Shown piece after piece: positions 26,577 to 35,125 of a stretch of DNA of 59,793 nt. The translations under genes and the position numbers were made by a program. The notes below the pieces were generated by a model, which saw only the letters and a program-made list of their open reading frames with translations, was not told where the DNA came from and did not search any database. Location of the stretch: the NCBI GenBank assembly GCA_040007395.1, contig JBDTVG010000032.1:1-59793 (forward strand). The letters are read 5' to 3'. The stretch's first letter is position 1. Each line of letters opens with the position of its first letter. The stretch is from DATGFK01 sp040007395 (GTDB taxonomy: Bacteria; Chloroflexota; Anaerolineae; Aggregatilineales; UBA2796).

Positions 26577-26984
26577 CTAGTCCCGATCTTTGATAAGGCT
26601 ATCCCAGTCAATGTTTTGGGTAACACCGGGCTTTAACTTTTCCAGATCGGATAAAGCAAGCGATAGTCTTTCTCGGATGAGATGATTGTTCTTGTTGCCT
26701 ACAAACCGTGAAAACACTCCTCCATAGACTTTGGTTCCTGCCGTATCCCCGAAAGATGAACTACCCACAACATTTGGATGGCTTGCTAAATTTGATAAAG
26801 TACGCAGAGCTTGAACATCGGTGATATGCCCCTTGCGTAAGTCACTAATGATCGCTAACGGTGCTACAGCGTTATCCAATAATGCGGTAAGTTCCGTCAG
26901 AAATTCAGTGCATTCAGTTGGCAAGGGGATTCCTTGCCATTTAATGTAGACGAGTTGGTTATTGTAAACAGTTATTTTGTACAA
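26577..26984 (-). CDS. Small conserved-looking protein of unknown function
   Basis: The likely start is TTG 26984, with AGGAG about nine bases before it. The longer frame to 27095 would overlap the adenosine deaminase gene. The 135-residue product has an alternating strand-helix pattern: MYKITVYNNQLVYIKW, then LAIISDLRKGHITDVQALRTL and VYGGVFSRFVG. This resembles a STAS/SpoIIAA-like or Lin0512-type alpha/beta fold and matches no named family I can place. It sits between adenosine deaminase and the MBL hydrolase, probably in one transcript. No catalytic residues are evident. Confidence 0.65.
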   Translation of the reverse strand: MYKITVYNNQLVYIKWQGIPLPTECTEFLTELTALLDNAVAPLAIISDLRKGHITDVQALRTLSNLASHPNVVGSSSFGDTAGTKVYGGVFSRFVGNKNNHLIRERLSLALSDLEKLKPGVTQNIDWDSLIKDRD

Positions 26985-27018
26985 GAATATTTTCTCCTGA
27001 CGCAGCACCCATTTTAAT

Positions 27019-28077
27019 TTATTGGCTAATGGGCAGCAGCGCATTGGTGAAATAGGCAACGAGGGCAATCCGCTCCTCATCCGGCAAGAAGGCACTCTGC
27101 GCGGCGGTGAGGATCATGTGCTTGACTTCCTCAAGAGTGAGGCCCAGTTTTTCAATCGACATTTGCATTTCGTCGCACAGAGTGATATTGCTCACCGATG
27201 GATCGTCTGTGTTGAGCGTAGCCTTGAGGCCAAGATGTACCATATCGCGCAGTGGATGGCTATACATCGCTGGGACCGCCCCACTTTGAATATTGCTGGT
27301 TGGGCAGACTTCAAAAATAATGCCTCTTTCCAGCGCCAGATGTGCGATCCGGTTATTCTCGATGATCTGTACGCCATGCCCGATACGCTGCGCCCCCATA
27401 TGCAGGATCGCGTCGCGGACATTGGCAGGCCCCGCCCATTCCCCCGCGTGAACGGTAATCCCTAATCCGGTAGCCCGCGCCGCCGCGAACATCGCGAAAA
27501 ATGGTCGGGCAGAATTGCCGACTTCCTGTCCGGCGAGATCAATGGCGACTACGCCGCGACTGCGGTTAGCGAGTGCAGCCTGAATGGCTCGTTCACCGTC
27601 GCGAATATTCTCATGACGATTCATGGAGACGATCAAGCGTACCCGAATGTTATAAGTTTGTTGGGCTTGCTGGGCGGCATCGCACACCCAACGCACGACC
27701 TCATCGAATGAGAAACTCATCAACTTGGACAGTGCTTTGGGAGTAAAACGCAGTTCTAAATATTTAACGTTATCGGCGGCAGCGTCTTCGATGGCCTCAT
27801 GAGTCACCCGCTGGATTACTTCCTGAGAAAAGAAGAAGCGCCGCAACAGATTGAATTTTCCGAGAAAGTGAACCGAGTCTGTCGGGGAGTCGGCAGTAAT
27901 CTGTACATAGGATCGCAGCCCTTCCAGATCTTGGGCAGGCAGTTCCATCTTGTAGGCTTTAGCCGTATCGAGCAGCGTTTGCAGCCGGATCGAGCCTTCG
28001 AGATGCCGATGAAGGTCGATCTTGGGCAGCAGGGCAAGTTGGGTGCGTAGGTCAGTGGTGTTCTGGATTTCGGTCAT
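27019..28077 (-). CDS. add: Adenosine deaminase
   Basis: A cytosolic zinc enzyme of 352 residues that deaminates adenosine (and probably deoxyadenosine) to inosine in purine salvage. The N-terminal HxH zinc motif is in KIDLHRHLEGS. The HAGE motif gives the third zinc His and the catalytic Glu nearby (TVHAGEW). The last metal ligand is in LNTDDPSVSN, with SLE-type glycine loops between. It starts at ATG 28077, overlapping the stop of the upstream small membrane gene by four bases. Co-transcription with the membrane protein and RecA-like ATPase genes is therefore likely, an odd pairing for a purine enzyme. Confidence 0.93.
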   Translation of the reverse strand: MTEIQNTTDLRTQLALLPKIDLHRHLEGSIRLQTLLDTAKAYKMELPAQDLEGLRSYVQITADSPTDSVHFLGKFNLLRRFFFSQEVIQRVTHEAIEDAAADNVKYLELRFTPKALSKLMSFSFDEVVRWVCDAAQQAQQTYNIRVRLIVSMNRHENIRDGERAIQAALANRSRGVVAIDLAGQEVGNSARPFFAMFAAARATGLGITVHAGEWAGPANVRDAILHMGAQRIGHGVQIIENNRIAHLALERGIIFEVCPTSNIQSGAVPAMYSHPLRDMVHLGLKATLNTDDPSVSNITLCDEMQMSIEKLGLTLEEVKHMILTAAQSAFLPDEERIALVAYFTNALLPISQ

Positions 28078-28397
28078 GTACCCCTACCTCGTTCGCTCAG
28101 GAGCCAACTCCAGTATCGCCACGCCACCACCACCGCGATGAGTAATCCTACCGCCAATGGTGCGTCGTAAACTAGAGCGCTCTGTGCATCGTGATTAAAC
28201 TGCTCCGGGGCGATCATCCCCAGAAGCCGCCACCCCAAGCTGATCGCGACCAGCGCGACACTCACATAAAACCAGCGGTACAGCGGAGAATGCCGGGTGA
28301 CCGCACCTAACCGTTGGCTCAACAGCGCCAGCACCAGTAAAGCAATGATGATTGACACAGGGCCAAACAAGCTAAGTGCAGCGAACAGGTTCTCCAT
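28074..28397 (-). CDS. Small membrane protein with three or four helices
   Basis: A 107-residue integral membrane protein of unknown function. Helices lie at about residues 6-27, 40-62 and 76-97, with a short polar tail (SERGRGT). A periplasmic-side loop (APEQFNHDAQS) separates helices two and three. It is the second of two consecutive small membrane proteins after the HTH and ATPase genes. Its stop overlaps the start of add by four bases. No family is recognised. Confidence 0.75.
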   Translation of the reverse strand: MENLFAALSLFGPVSIIIALLVLALLSQRLGAVTRHSPLYRWFYVSVALVAISLGWRLLGMIAPEQFNHDAQSALVYDAPLAVGLLIAVVVAWRYWSWLLSERGRGT

Positions 28398-28415
28398 GAA
28401 ATATCTCCAATGGTT

Positions 28416-28709
28416 TTACCGACCTGTGGTCATCACATTGTAGAGGTAAATGCAAAGGCACGCCAGCACGATACCTCCGGCGAACCATAAGAGATCACCA
28501 AGCAGATCACCACCCACATGATCCACGAAGGCATACCGCGCCGAAGCCATGCCAAACAGCACTACGGGCACACTGAACACCCAAAAGTAGGTGCGTTCAC
28601 CGGATACATTTTGATAAAAACGGGCGATCAGCAGCAAGAGAATTAGCAAGACTGCCAATGCAAACCATGAGAAAATTGTTATAGCTTGGTGAGCCGTAAT
28701 TGCTGTCAT
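28416..28709 (-). CDS. Small membrane protein with three helices
   Basis: A 97-residue integral membrane protein of unknown function. Helices lie at about residues 11-30, 40-57 and 70-92, separated by short charged loops (RFYQNVSGERTYF, DHVGGDLLG). It is similar in size and topology to the next gene (28074-28397), so the two may form a membrane heterocomplex. It lies 43 bp downstream of the RecA-fold ATPase gene and is probably part of the same transcript. Named family: none recognised. Confidence 0.75.
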   Translation of the reverse strand: MTAITAHQAITIFSWFALAVLLILLLLIARFYQNVSGERTYFWVFSVPVVLFGMASARYAFVDHVGGDLLGDLLWFAGGIVLACLCIYLYNVMTTGR

Positions 28710-28752
28710 AGTCGCCGCCTGTGATCCAACGAAGTGTTATTAATCACAGGGA

Positions 28753-29526
28753 CTACTTCTTCCGTGCGAAGGCTTGCACGAAAGCCTCGGCTGCCGTGCT
28801 AATGGGATTTCCGCTCATGATACCCTGCTGACCCTCGAATCTAGCTTGCAGTTCCAACCCATGCGCCGTAATTTCGAACTGACGAATATCTTTGGCGTGG
28901 TCAGAGCCGCGCATTTTGAGGACAAGCAGCGCACGGCGAACCGATCCAGCGAGTTCTACATAGCGCAGCATGATATAGCCGTCTACGACAAAGGCTACAT
29001 CCTCTTCCATATTCGGCGCTTCACCGAGCAGCATGGCATTTTCACGAGTCAACATCGCGGTGAGACCAAGACGCTTTAGACCATTAATAAACTCATAGAC
29101 AATCTGGCGTAACTCGACAGGATCGCTGCTGAGTCGCTCAAAATGGCTTAGGCTATCCACGAGGATTCGACGGGCATTGATCTGGCTGGCAGCGGCTTCA
29201 AGCTGGCTGTTTACCGCTTGCATATCGGCTTGGGTAACTTCGGGGCTGGTCATAATCACGCGGAGCTTCCCCGCATTTTCCAACGCCTTGAAATCCCAGC
29301 CGAAGTTGCTGGCATCGCGATAATATTGGCGGGGGAAAGTTTCGAAGGTGAGGATCAGGCCGGGTTCGTTGGCGTGGGCTGCCCCATGATGGATAAACTG
29401 CATTCCGAGCGTACTTTTGCCCGTCCCCGGCGCACCTTCGACCAGCACCGCCGAACCGGATACCAACCCACCGAGTAACATTGCATCCAGCCCCGCGATT
29501 CCGGTAGCAGCGCGTTGAATGGTCAT
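28753..29526 (-). CDS. RAD55/KaiC-like RecA-fold ATPase
   Basis: A 257-residue single-domain ATPase. Walker A is GAPGTGKST and Walker B is RRILVDSLSH, followed by the KaiC-type C-terminal pattern LGEAPNMEEDVAFVVDGYIML and VLKMRGSDHAKDIRQFEI. The ATG 29526 overlaps the stop of the HTH gene (ATGA); a GTG at 29532 is possible. KaiC/GvpD/RAD55-like proteins of this size serve in signalling or membrane-linked regulation rather than recombination. Downstream are two small membrane proteins, so it may drive or sense a membrane process. The function is unknown. Confidence 0.85.
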   Translation of the reverse strand: MTIQRAATGIAGLDAMLLGGLVSGSAVLVEGAPGTGKSTLGMQFIHHGAAHANEPGLILTFETFPRQYYRDASNFGWDFKALENAGKLRVIMTSPEVTQADMQAVNSQLEAAASQINARRILVDSLSHFERLSSDPVELRQIVYEFINGLKRLGLTAMLTRENAMLLGEAPNMEEDVAFVVDGYIMLRYVELAGSVRRALLVLKMRGSDHAKDIRQFEITAHGLELQARFEGQQGIMSGNPISTAAEAFVQAFARKK

Positions 29527-29900
29527 CGCCACGCCATCCCTCGGATTACATGATAGAGCGCCTTAATGCGAAATTGACGGTCATCGCACGCCGCCAGAAA
29601 CACATCAATCATGTGGCGTTTCGCAGTATCCGTACCGAAGGTATAGACCGTCATTTCATTGAGGGGAGTCATGTCGACAAGCCCGTCTTGCACGAGTTGA
29701 TCCAGTTCCGGCTCAACCGTGCGAACATCGCGCCCGGTATACCGGGCAATATTTTCAGCGGTGTCAGTCGTATGGGGATTTTCGTTGAAGAAGCGTACCA
29801 GATCCCATTTGATAAACGAGTTGACCTTTGTCCGAATGAACTCCAGCAAATCTGGATCAATGTCATCCATCAGCCTAGTAGCTAGGTCATCATTACTCAT
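29523..29900 (-). CDS. Winged-helix-like protein paired with the RecA-fold ATPase
   Basis: A 125-residue cytosolic protein. The middle is a winged-helix pattern: WDLVRFFNENPHTTDTAENI, then TGRDVRTVEPELDQLVQDGLV, then a wing strand ending MTVYTFG. The N-terminal 30 residues and the C-terminal part (AKRHMIDVFLAACDD) are helical. It starts at ATG 29900 with AAAGG about eight bases upstream. The stop overlaps the ATPase start, so the two proteins are probably made in fixed ratio and may interact. It could be a DNA-binding regulator or simply a protein-interaction wing. Confidence 0.78.
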   Translation of the reverse strand: MSNDDLATRLMDDIDPDLLEFIRTKVNSFIKWDLVRFFNENPHTTDTAENIARYTGRDVRTVEPELDQLVQDGLVDMTPLNEMTVYTFGTDTAKRHMIDVFLAACDDRQFRIKALYHVIRGMAWR

Positions 29901-29934
29901 TAACAAAACCTTTGCGCTTTCAAATGAAATATCG

Positions 29935-29979
29935 AGTGGCGTGTTGAATGATCTTAAAGATCAGGCTCTACACGCCACT
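29935..29979. repeat. Nested inverted repeat between secA and the HTH/ATPase operon
   Basis: Outer arms AGTGGCGTGT (29935-29944) and ACACGCCACT (29970-29979) are perfect 10-mers. Inner arms GATCTT and AAGATC lie inside. The structure is in the spacer between the secA stop and the next minus-strand gene. It has no T-run in the minus direction, so it may be a weak terminator, a binding site or a processing hairpin. Confidence 0.65.
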
Positions 29980-30009
29980 TCTAATAGTACGACAGCTTAC
30001 ATTTTTTCG

Positions 30010-32940
30010 CTATTTGCGACGATCTCTACCGTTGCCGTTACTCACTTTGGTGTTTGCTTCCTGACTTACAGGCGCGGCGCTAACCCCGGCAGTAGTGCCA
30101 GTACGCTGCTTGTAATGGCAGTTCTTGTACTTCTTGCCACTACCACACGGGCATGGATCGTTACGTCCAGTACGATCCCAGACATCGGCGCGGATCGGCT
30201 CCGCCACAGTATCACGAACTGGCTGCGGGCGACCATTGCCAACGGCTGGATTGTTCATGATGGCGTTTGCGCCTACACCACCTAGTCCCTGCTTGACATT
30301 CTGGTAGTTCATAGGAGCGACGCGCTGTGGTTGCTGTTGTGCCAGTTCGACGCGAAAAATCCACTGCACGATCTGGTGCTGGATCTGGGCTTGCAGTTCT
30401 TCCCACATGGCAAACGCCTCACGCTTGTACTCAACCAACGGGTCGCGCTGCCCAATGGCAACCAGACCGATGCCTTCGCGCAAAATGTCGAGGTCAGTCA
30501 GATGACGCACCCAGAACTGGTCAACTGCCCGCAGCGTGATCTGGCGTTCAGCGATACGCATGACTTCGGGGGTAATCTTGTCTTCGATGTTGTCGTAGAC
30601 TTCGATGGCACCTTTGGTTAGCACCAGTTCAATATCGTCTGGGGTTACGTTATCCCAGTTTTCGGGCGAGATATGGTCGGGAACCGGATACAAGGCGAGG
30701 GCAGCCCGATAGAGTTCTTCGGTTTCCCATTCCTCGCGGTCAGTCGGCAAATACTGCTCAATGAGTTCATGGATCTCCTCAGAGGCCATGCGCTCGATCT
30801 GCTCATGCAAATTATCATCGTGCAGGGCTTGCTTACGCTGGCGGTAGATCACTTCGCGCTGCTTGTTGACCACATCGTCGTATTCGAGCACCTTTTTGCG
30901 GATGTCGAAGTTGTAGCCTTCCACGCGAACCTGCGCCTGCTGAATCGACTTGCTGATCAGCCCGTGTTCGATAGGTTCCTCTTCGGGCATGTTCAAACGC
31001 TTCATCAGATTCTTAACGTTGTCGCCGCCGAAGCGTCGCATCAGGTCATCTTCAAGCGAGAGGAAAAAGCGCGATGAACCGGGATCGCCCTGCCGACCCG
31101 AACGCCCACGCAACTGGTTATCGATGCGCCGGGCCTCGTGCCGTTCCGTACCGACGACATGCAAGCCGCCTGCTTTAATGACAGTGTCGCGATCTCGCGC
31201 TACTTCGGCTTTGGCTTCTTCGAGTGCCGCTTGCCATTGCTCAGGGGTTGCATCGGTAACTTCGATGCCCTTGCCACGTAGCATTTCGCGAGCTAGCCCT
31301 TCGGCGTTACCGCCTAGCAGAATGTCAACACCACGACCTGCCATGTTCGTCGCGATAGTGACTGAGCTGGGTCGTCCAGCCTGTGCAATGATGATCGCTT
31401 CGCGTTCGTGCTGCTTGGCGTTCAACACCTTATGCGGTACTTTGACCTTTTCCAGCATCTTGCTCAGGCGTTCACTGGTTTCGATGGCAACGGTACCGAC
31501 CAAGATCGGCTGGCCTGCTTCGCTGCGCTCTTTGATCTCCTTGACCACCGCGTTCCATTTGGCAGTCTGGTTCATATAAACCAGATCTTCGTAGTCGTCG
31601 CGAATCGTGGGCAGGTGCGTCGGGATCGCGGTGACATCGAGCTTATAAATTTGCTCGAATTCGTCAGCCTCAGTCATCGCCGTACCTGTCATACCCGCCA
31701 ATTTGGAGTACATACGGAAGTAGTTTTGGAAGGTGATGGTTGCCAGCGTCAGGTTTTCACGCTGGATGGTTACGCCTTCTTTGGCTTCAATCGCCTGATG
31801 CAGACCTTCCGAGAAACGCCGACCATACATCGGGCGACCCGTGAACTCATCAACGATAATGATCTGGCCTTTTTCGACCATGTAGTCTTTGTCGCGTTCG
31901 TAGACGACCATGGCCCGCAAACTATTGTCGATATAGGGGATCATCTCGGAGTTTTCGGGGCTGTACAGGCTTTCGCCGGGGAGCAGACCCGCAGTACGCA
32001 GACCGCGCTCCAGCTTTTCGACCCCTTCGTCGGTCAGGTAAACGCCTTTGGTTTTCAGGTCTTCGACATAATCGCCGTCTGGTTCGCGCTCTTTGTCTTC
32101 AACGCTGTCTTCGCTGCTTGGCTTCAGGTTGCGAACCATCCGAGCAAACAGGCTGTAATAATCGCTCGGCTTTTCCGCTGTGCCAGAGATGATCAATGGC
32201 GTGCGGGCTTCGTCGATCAGGATGTTGTCTACTTCGTCTACAATGGCGAAGTTATGTTCATGCTGAACCATTTCTTCAACTTCGCGCACCATATTGTCGC
32301 GCAGATAGTCGAAGCCGAATTCGTTGTTGGTTCCATAGGTAATATCGGCATAGTACGCTTCGCGACGGCTAATAGGCCGCAGCCCTTCATAACGCTCATC
32401 GTCGCTGCTGAAAGTCGGATCGAATAGGAATGACCCTCGCGATGGATCAACAGCGGCATTCTGAATAACTGCGGCGGATAGTCCTAGCAGGTAGTAGACT
32501 GGCCCCATCGTCTGCAAGCCGACTTTACTCAGGTAATCGTTGGGTGTAACCAGATGTGCGCCTTTGCCTTCCAGCGCATTCAGATACAGCGGCAGAGTCG
32601 CTACCAGCGTTTTACCTTCGCCCGTCTTCATTTCAGCGATCTTGCCCTGATGCAGCACAACACCACCGATCAACTGTTCGTCGAAGTGGCGCATCCTAAG
32701 CGTGCGTACCGCCGCTTCGCGCACAACTGCGTAGGCTTCGGGCAGCAGATCCTCGAGTTCTTCTTCTTCGGAAGCTAACCGCTTTTTGAATTCGTCGGTT
32801 TTGGCGCGGAGTTCCTCATTGGTCAGCTTCTTGATCTGCGGTTCGAGTTCATTGATCTCGTCTACCGTTTCGCGATGGCGGCGCACGTCGCGCTCATTTG
32901 GATCGCCAACCACTTTTTTCAGGAGATTTCGGAATACCAT
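30010..32940 (-). CDS. secA: Preprotein translocase ATPase SecA
   Basis: The motor that drives unfolded proteins through SecYEG at the cytoplasmic membrane. At 976 residues it is longer than the typical 800-900, mainly through inserts in the preprotein-binding and C-terminal regions. Walker A is EMKTGEGKTLV and Walker B region DEVDNILIDEARTPLIISG. Nucleotide domain 2 carries TNMAGRGVDILLGG and LRGRSGRQGDPG. The C-terminus ends in the zinc-binding linker CPCGSGKKYKNCH that contacts SecB or phospholipid. The gene stands alone with a long spacer upstream. Confidence 0.97.
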   Translation of the reverse strand: MVFRNLLKKVVGDPNERDVRRHRETVDEINELEPQIKKLTNEELRAKTDEFKKRLASEEEELEDLLPEAYAVVREAAVRTLRMRHFDEQLIGGVVLHQGKIAEMKTGEGKTLVATLPLYLNALEGKGAHLVTPNDYLSKVGLQTMGPVYYLLGLSAAVIQNAAVDPSRGSFLFDPTFSSDDERYEGLRPISRREAYYADITYGTNNEFGFDYLRDNMVREVEEMVQHEHNFAIVDEVDNILIDEARTPLIISGTAEKPSDYYSLFARMVRNLKPSSEDSVEDKEREPDGDYVEDLKTKGVYLTDEGVEKLERGLRTAGLLPGESLYSPENSEMIPYIDNSLRAMVVYERDKDYMVEKGQIIIVDEFTGRPMYGRRFSEGLHQAIEAKEGVTIQRENLTLATITFQNYFRMYSKLAGMTGTAMTEADEFEQIYKLDVTAIPTHLPTIRDDYEDLVYMNQTAKWNAVVKEIKERSEAGQPILVGTVAIETSERLSKMLEKVKVPHKVLNAKQHEREAIIIAQAGRPSSVTIATNMAGRGVDILLGGNAEGLAREMLRGKGIEVTDATPEQWQAALEEAKAEVARDRDTVIKAGGLHVVGTERHEARRIDNQLRGRSGRQGDPGSSRFFLSLEDDLMRRFGGDNVKNLMKRLNMPEEEPIEHGLISKSIQQAQVRVEGYNFDIRKKVLEYDDVVNKQREVIYRQRKQALHDDNLHEQIERMASEEIHELIEQYLPTDREEWETEELYRAALALYPVPDHISPENWDNVTPDDIELVLTKGAIEVYDNIEDKITPEVMRIAERQITLRAVDQFWVRHLTDLDILREGIGLVAIGQRDPLVEYKREAFAMWEELQAQIQHQIVQWIFRVELAQQQPQRVAPMNYQNVKQGLGGVGANAIMNNPAVGNGRPQPVRDTVAEPIRADVWDRTGRNDPCPCGSGKKYKNCHYKQRTGTTAGVSAAPVSQEANTKVSNGNGRDRRK

Positions 32941-33186
32941 ATTTACTTTTTACACCAACTTTCACCGTTTACAGGCTGGAGCCAACCTTGTTACTTATAC
33001 GAATATGCGGCAATCCCGTTGCGACTTCAACCTGAATATAGACGCTTTCACTATTGCAATTCGCACGGATTATAGCACATTCGCAGCTATCATCCGATGG
33101 CTAATCTACAAAACGTGCTCACTACTGTATCGATGCCCTAGATGGCGCTATGCCTAGATCCAAATGCCTAGATCCGATTTTGCGGC

Positions 33187-33216
33187 TTGACTCGCCGTCC
33201 TCAAACCTATTACAAT
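33187..33216 (+). promoter_or_regulatory. Candidate promoter of the ABC-F gene
   Basis: TTGACT (33187-33192), an 18-bp spacer and TACAAT (33211-33216) give a good sigma-70 type promoter. It lies about 250 bases upstream of the ABC-F start, leaving a long leader that contains a small open frame and several hairpins. The 33 kb spacer between secA and this promoter (32941-33186) shows no gene. Confidence 0.6.
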
Positions 33217-33284
33217 ATCGACACCAAAGAGAAATACCTCGGTACGACTCTGCGGTTTCCGTCCACTCGGTAGAAGGGTTTCCA

Positions 33285-33311
33285 ATGCGTGCAATGGTTA
33301 TCAATGGATAG
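33285..33311 (+). CDS. Candidate 8-residue leader peptide of the ABC-F gene
   Basis: ATG 33285 is preceded six bases earlier by AGAAGGG. The frame encodes MRAMVING and stops at TAG 33309-33311. The stop codon touches the first arm of a hairpin (33310-33324), and a terminator-like hairpin lies 70 bases further on. Short upstream peptides of this kind let ribosome stalling control antibiotic-resistance ABC-F genes. Its translation is inferred from the ribosome site and layout. Confidence 0.5.
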   Translation: MRAMVING

Positions 33312-33413
33312 TCCTTACCGGACTCCCTGAGGTGGCCTGATCACGCATAGTTCCTGAGTCTACGAATAGCTGTGATAAGCGTGCGCCGCATGGAGTTTTC
33401 CGGCGGCGTTTTT
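33310..33413 (+). promoter_or_regulatory. Candidate attenuator upstream of the ABC-F gene
   Basis: Three hairpins follow the leader peptide. The first is AGTCC-TTACC-GGACT (33310-33324). The second competes for the same strand, GACTC (33321-33325) with GAGTC (33356-33360). The third is CGCCGC (33384-33389) with GCGGCG (33403-33408), followed by five T (33409-33413), an intrinsic terminator about 57 bases before the ABC-F start. Mutually exclusive pairing plus a terminator fits transcription attenuation. Confidence 0.5.
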
Positions 33414-33469
33414 GATTCTCCAAATTCTCCGATTCTCCAATCGCAACAGCTAGAGGACGGATAGATACT

Positions 33470-35125
33470 ATGAATGAACAAGTACTGGAAATGATCCAGA
33501 TTACCAAGTATTTCGGCGCTAAACTGATCCTTGATCAGATTTCCTTATCGATTAATCGCCCGGATCGGATCGGGTTGGTCGGGGAAAACGGCACCGGAAA
33601 AACGACGATTGCCAAAATTCTGATGGGCTTGCTAGACCCTGATGCAGGCCGTAAGCGTCTCCCTGACCGACTCGAAATTGGCTATCTGCCGCAGGAAGCC
33701 GCAATCGAGGACGACATGACGGTTCAAGCGTTTCTGGATAGATCGATGGGACAGCTAGACCAGATTCGCACAATGTTAGCCACTTTGGAAGAAGCCATGA
33801 GTCAGCCTAACCTTGCGCCCGAAGCACTTACAATGCTGCTGGAAAAGTATGGCGATTTGCAGGAAGAATTCGCACGGCGCGGCGGCTATGATAGCGACCA
33901 TCGAGTCGATGAAGTCTTCGCCGGACTCGATCTTGATCATGTAGATCGGGAGCGAACCCTTCAGACATTAAGCGGCGGTGAGAAAACTCGCGTGATGCTG
34001 GCGAGTCTACTCCTCAGCGCTCCCGATCTGTTGATCCTTGACGAACCGACCAACCATCTTGATTACGTCGCGGTAGATTGGCTGGAAGCCTATTTGCTGA
34101 CGTATCAGGGCGCAATGCTGCTGATCTCACATGATCGGCACTTTCTCAATAAAGTCGTGAACCAGATCGTTGAGCTTTCGCCAGTGACACATAAATTGAC
34201 CGCCTATCATGGTAACTATGATTTCTATCTGGCAGAACGCGAACGGCAGCGCGGCAAGCAGATGGAAGCCTACGAAGCGCAGCAAGAGGAGATCAAGCGG
34301 CTGCAACGGTTAATCAAGGCCAAGTCGTTTGCCAGTAGCAATGGCAGACCGCCGACGGATAACGACAAAATGGCCTACGATTTTTTCGGCGGACGTATGG
34401 AAAAGACTAAGAGCCGCGAGATTGCTAATGCCAAACGCCGCCTCGAAGAAATCACCGCCGATCCACTGGTAAGGCCAACTAGCCGCTGGCAGATCCATCC
34501 TGACTTTGCGCCGGAAGCGTTCATCAGCCGTGAGGTTATCCGGCTGATCGATGTTGCTAAAGCCTATGGGGATCGGCAACTATTCAGTGGGGTGACGACG
34601 ACGGTCAACAGCGGCGATCATGTTGTGCTGCAAGGCATGAACGGCATCGGCAAAACGACGTTGGTCAAGCTCATGTTGGGGTTGGAAACGCCTGATACAG
34701 GCGAGATCCGAGTCGCGACGGGAGCCAAAATCGGCTATCTGGATCAGGAGCAAGAATCACTTGACCCTAACCGAACCGTCCTTGAAGAATACAGCTATGA
34801 CTTGATTGGCACAGAAGACGAACATCGCGCTAATTTGCACAAATACGGCTTGTTTTCAGAAGCTCAGGTTTTCCAGAAAATCGGCAGTCTGAGTGTAGGC
34901 CAGCGGCGAAAGTTGCAGATCGCCAAACTCATCAGCGCTAAAGCCAATGTGCTGCTCTTGGACGAACCGACTAACCATTTGGATTTAGAAAGCGTCGAGC
35001 AGTTCGAGCGTGCCTTGTGCGAGTTTCCCGGTACGATCCTCGCTATTTCGCACGATAGAGTCTTCATCCAGAAAGTCGCAACAGTCACATGGTCAATCTG
35101 TGACGCGCAGCTCGTGATTAGTTAA
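33470..35125 (+). CDS. ABC-F family ATPase (ribosome-associated, resistance-type candidate)
   Basis: A soluble protein of 551 residues with two ABC ATPase domains and no membrane part. Domain 1 has Walker A GENGTGKT (38-45), signature LSGGE and Walker B LLILDEPTNHLD. Domain 2 has GMNGIGKTT, LSVGQ and LLLDEPTNHLD. The inter-domain linker (about 245-330) is the ABC-F type that reaches the peptidyl-transferase centre; it includes KMAYDFFGGRMEKTKSREI. Such proteins either rescue translation or displace antibiotics. The attenuator-like leader favours an inducible resistance role, but a housekeeping role cannot be excluded. Confidence 0.9.
   Translation: MNEQVLEMIQITKYFGAKLILDQISLSINRPDRIGLVGENGTGKTTIAKILMGLLDPDAGRKRLPDRLEIGYLPQEAAIEDDMTVQAFLDRSMGQLDQIRTMLATLEEAMSQPNLAPEALTMLLEKYGDLQEEFARRGGYDSDHRVDEVFAGLDLDHVDRERTLQTLSGGEKTRVMLASLLLSAPDLLILDEPTNHLDYVAVDWLEAYLLTYQGAMLLISHDRHFLNKVVNQIVELSPVTHKLTAYHGNYDFYLAERERQRGKQMEAYEAQQEEIKRLQRLIKAKSFASSNGRPPTDNDKMAYDFFGGRMEKTKSREIANAKRRLEEITADPLVRPTSRWQIHPDFAPEAFISREVIRLIDVAKAYGDRQLFSGVTTTVNSGDHVVLQGMNGIGKTTLVKLMLGLETPDTGEIRVATGAKIGYLDQEQESLDPNRTVLEEYSYDLIGTEDEHRANLHKYGLFSEAQVFQKIGSLSVGQRRKLQIAKLISAKANVLLLDEPTNHLDLESVEQFERALCEFPGTILAISHDRVFIQKVATVTWSICDAQLVIS

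Noticed and set aside
30950..31579. 209-codon plus-strand open frame opposite secA
   Set aside because: Arg/Ser-rich low-complexity translation typical of antisense frames of a high-quality gene.
31408..32427. 339-codon plus-strand open frame opposite secA
   Set aside because: It is a shadow of the secA codon pattern on the opposite strand, with no ribosome site and no recognisable domain.
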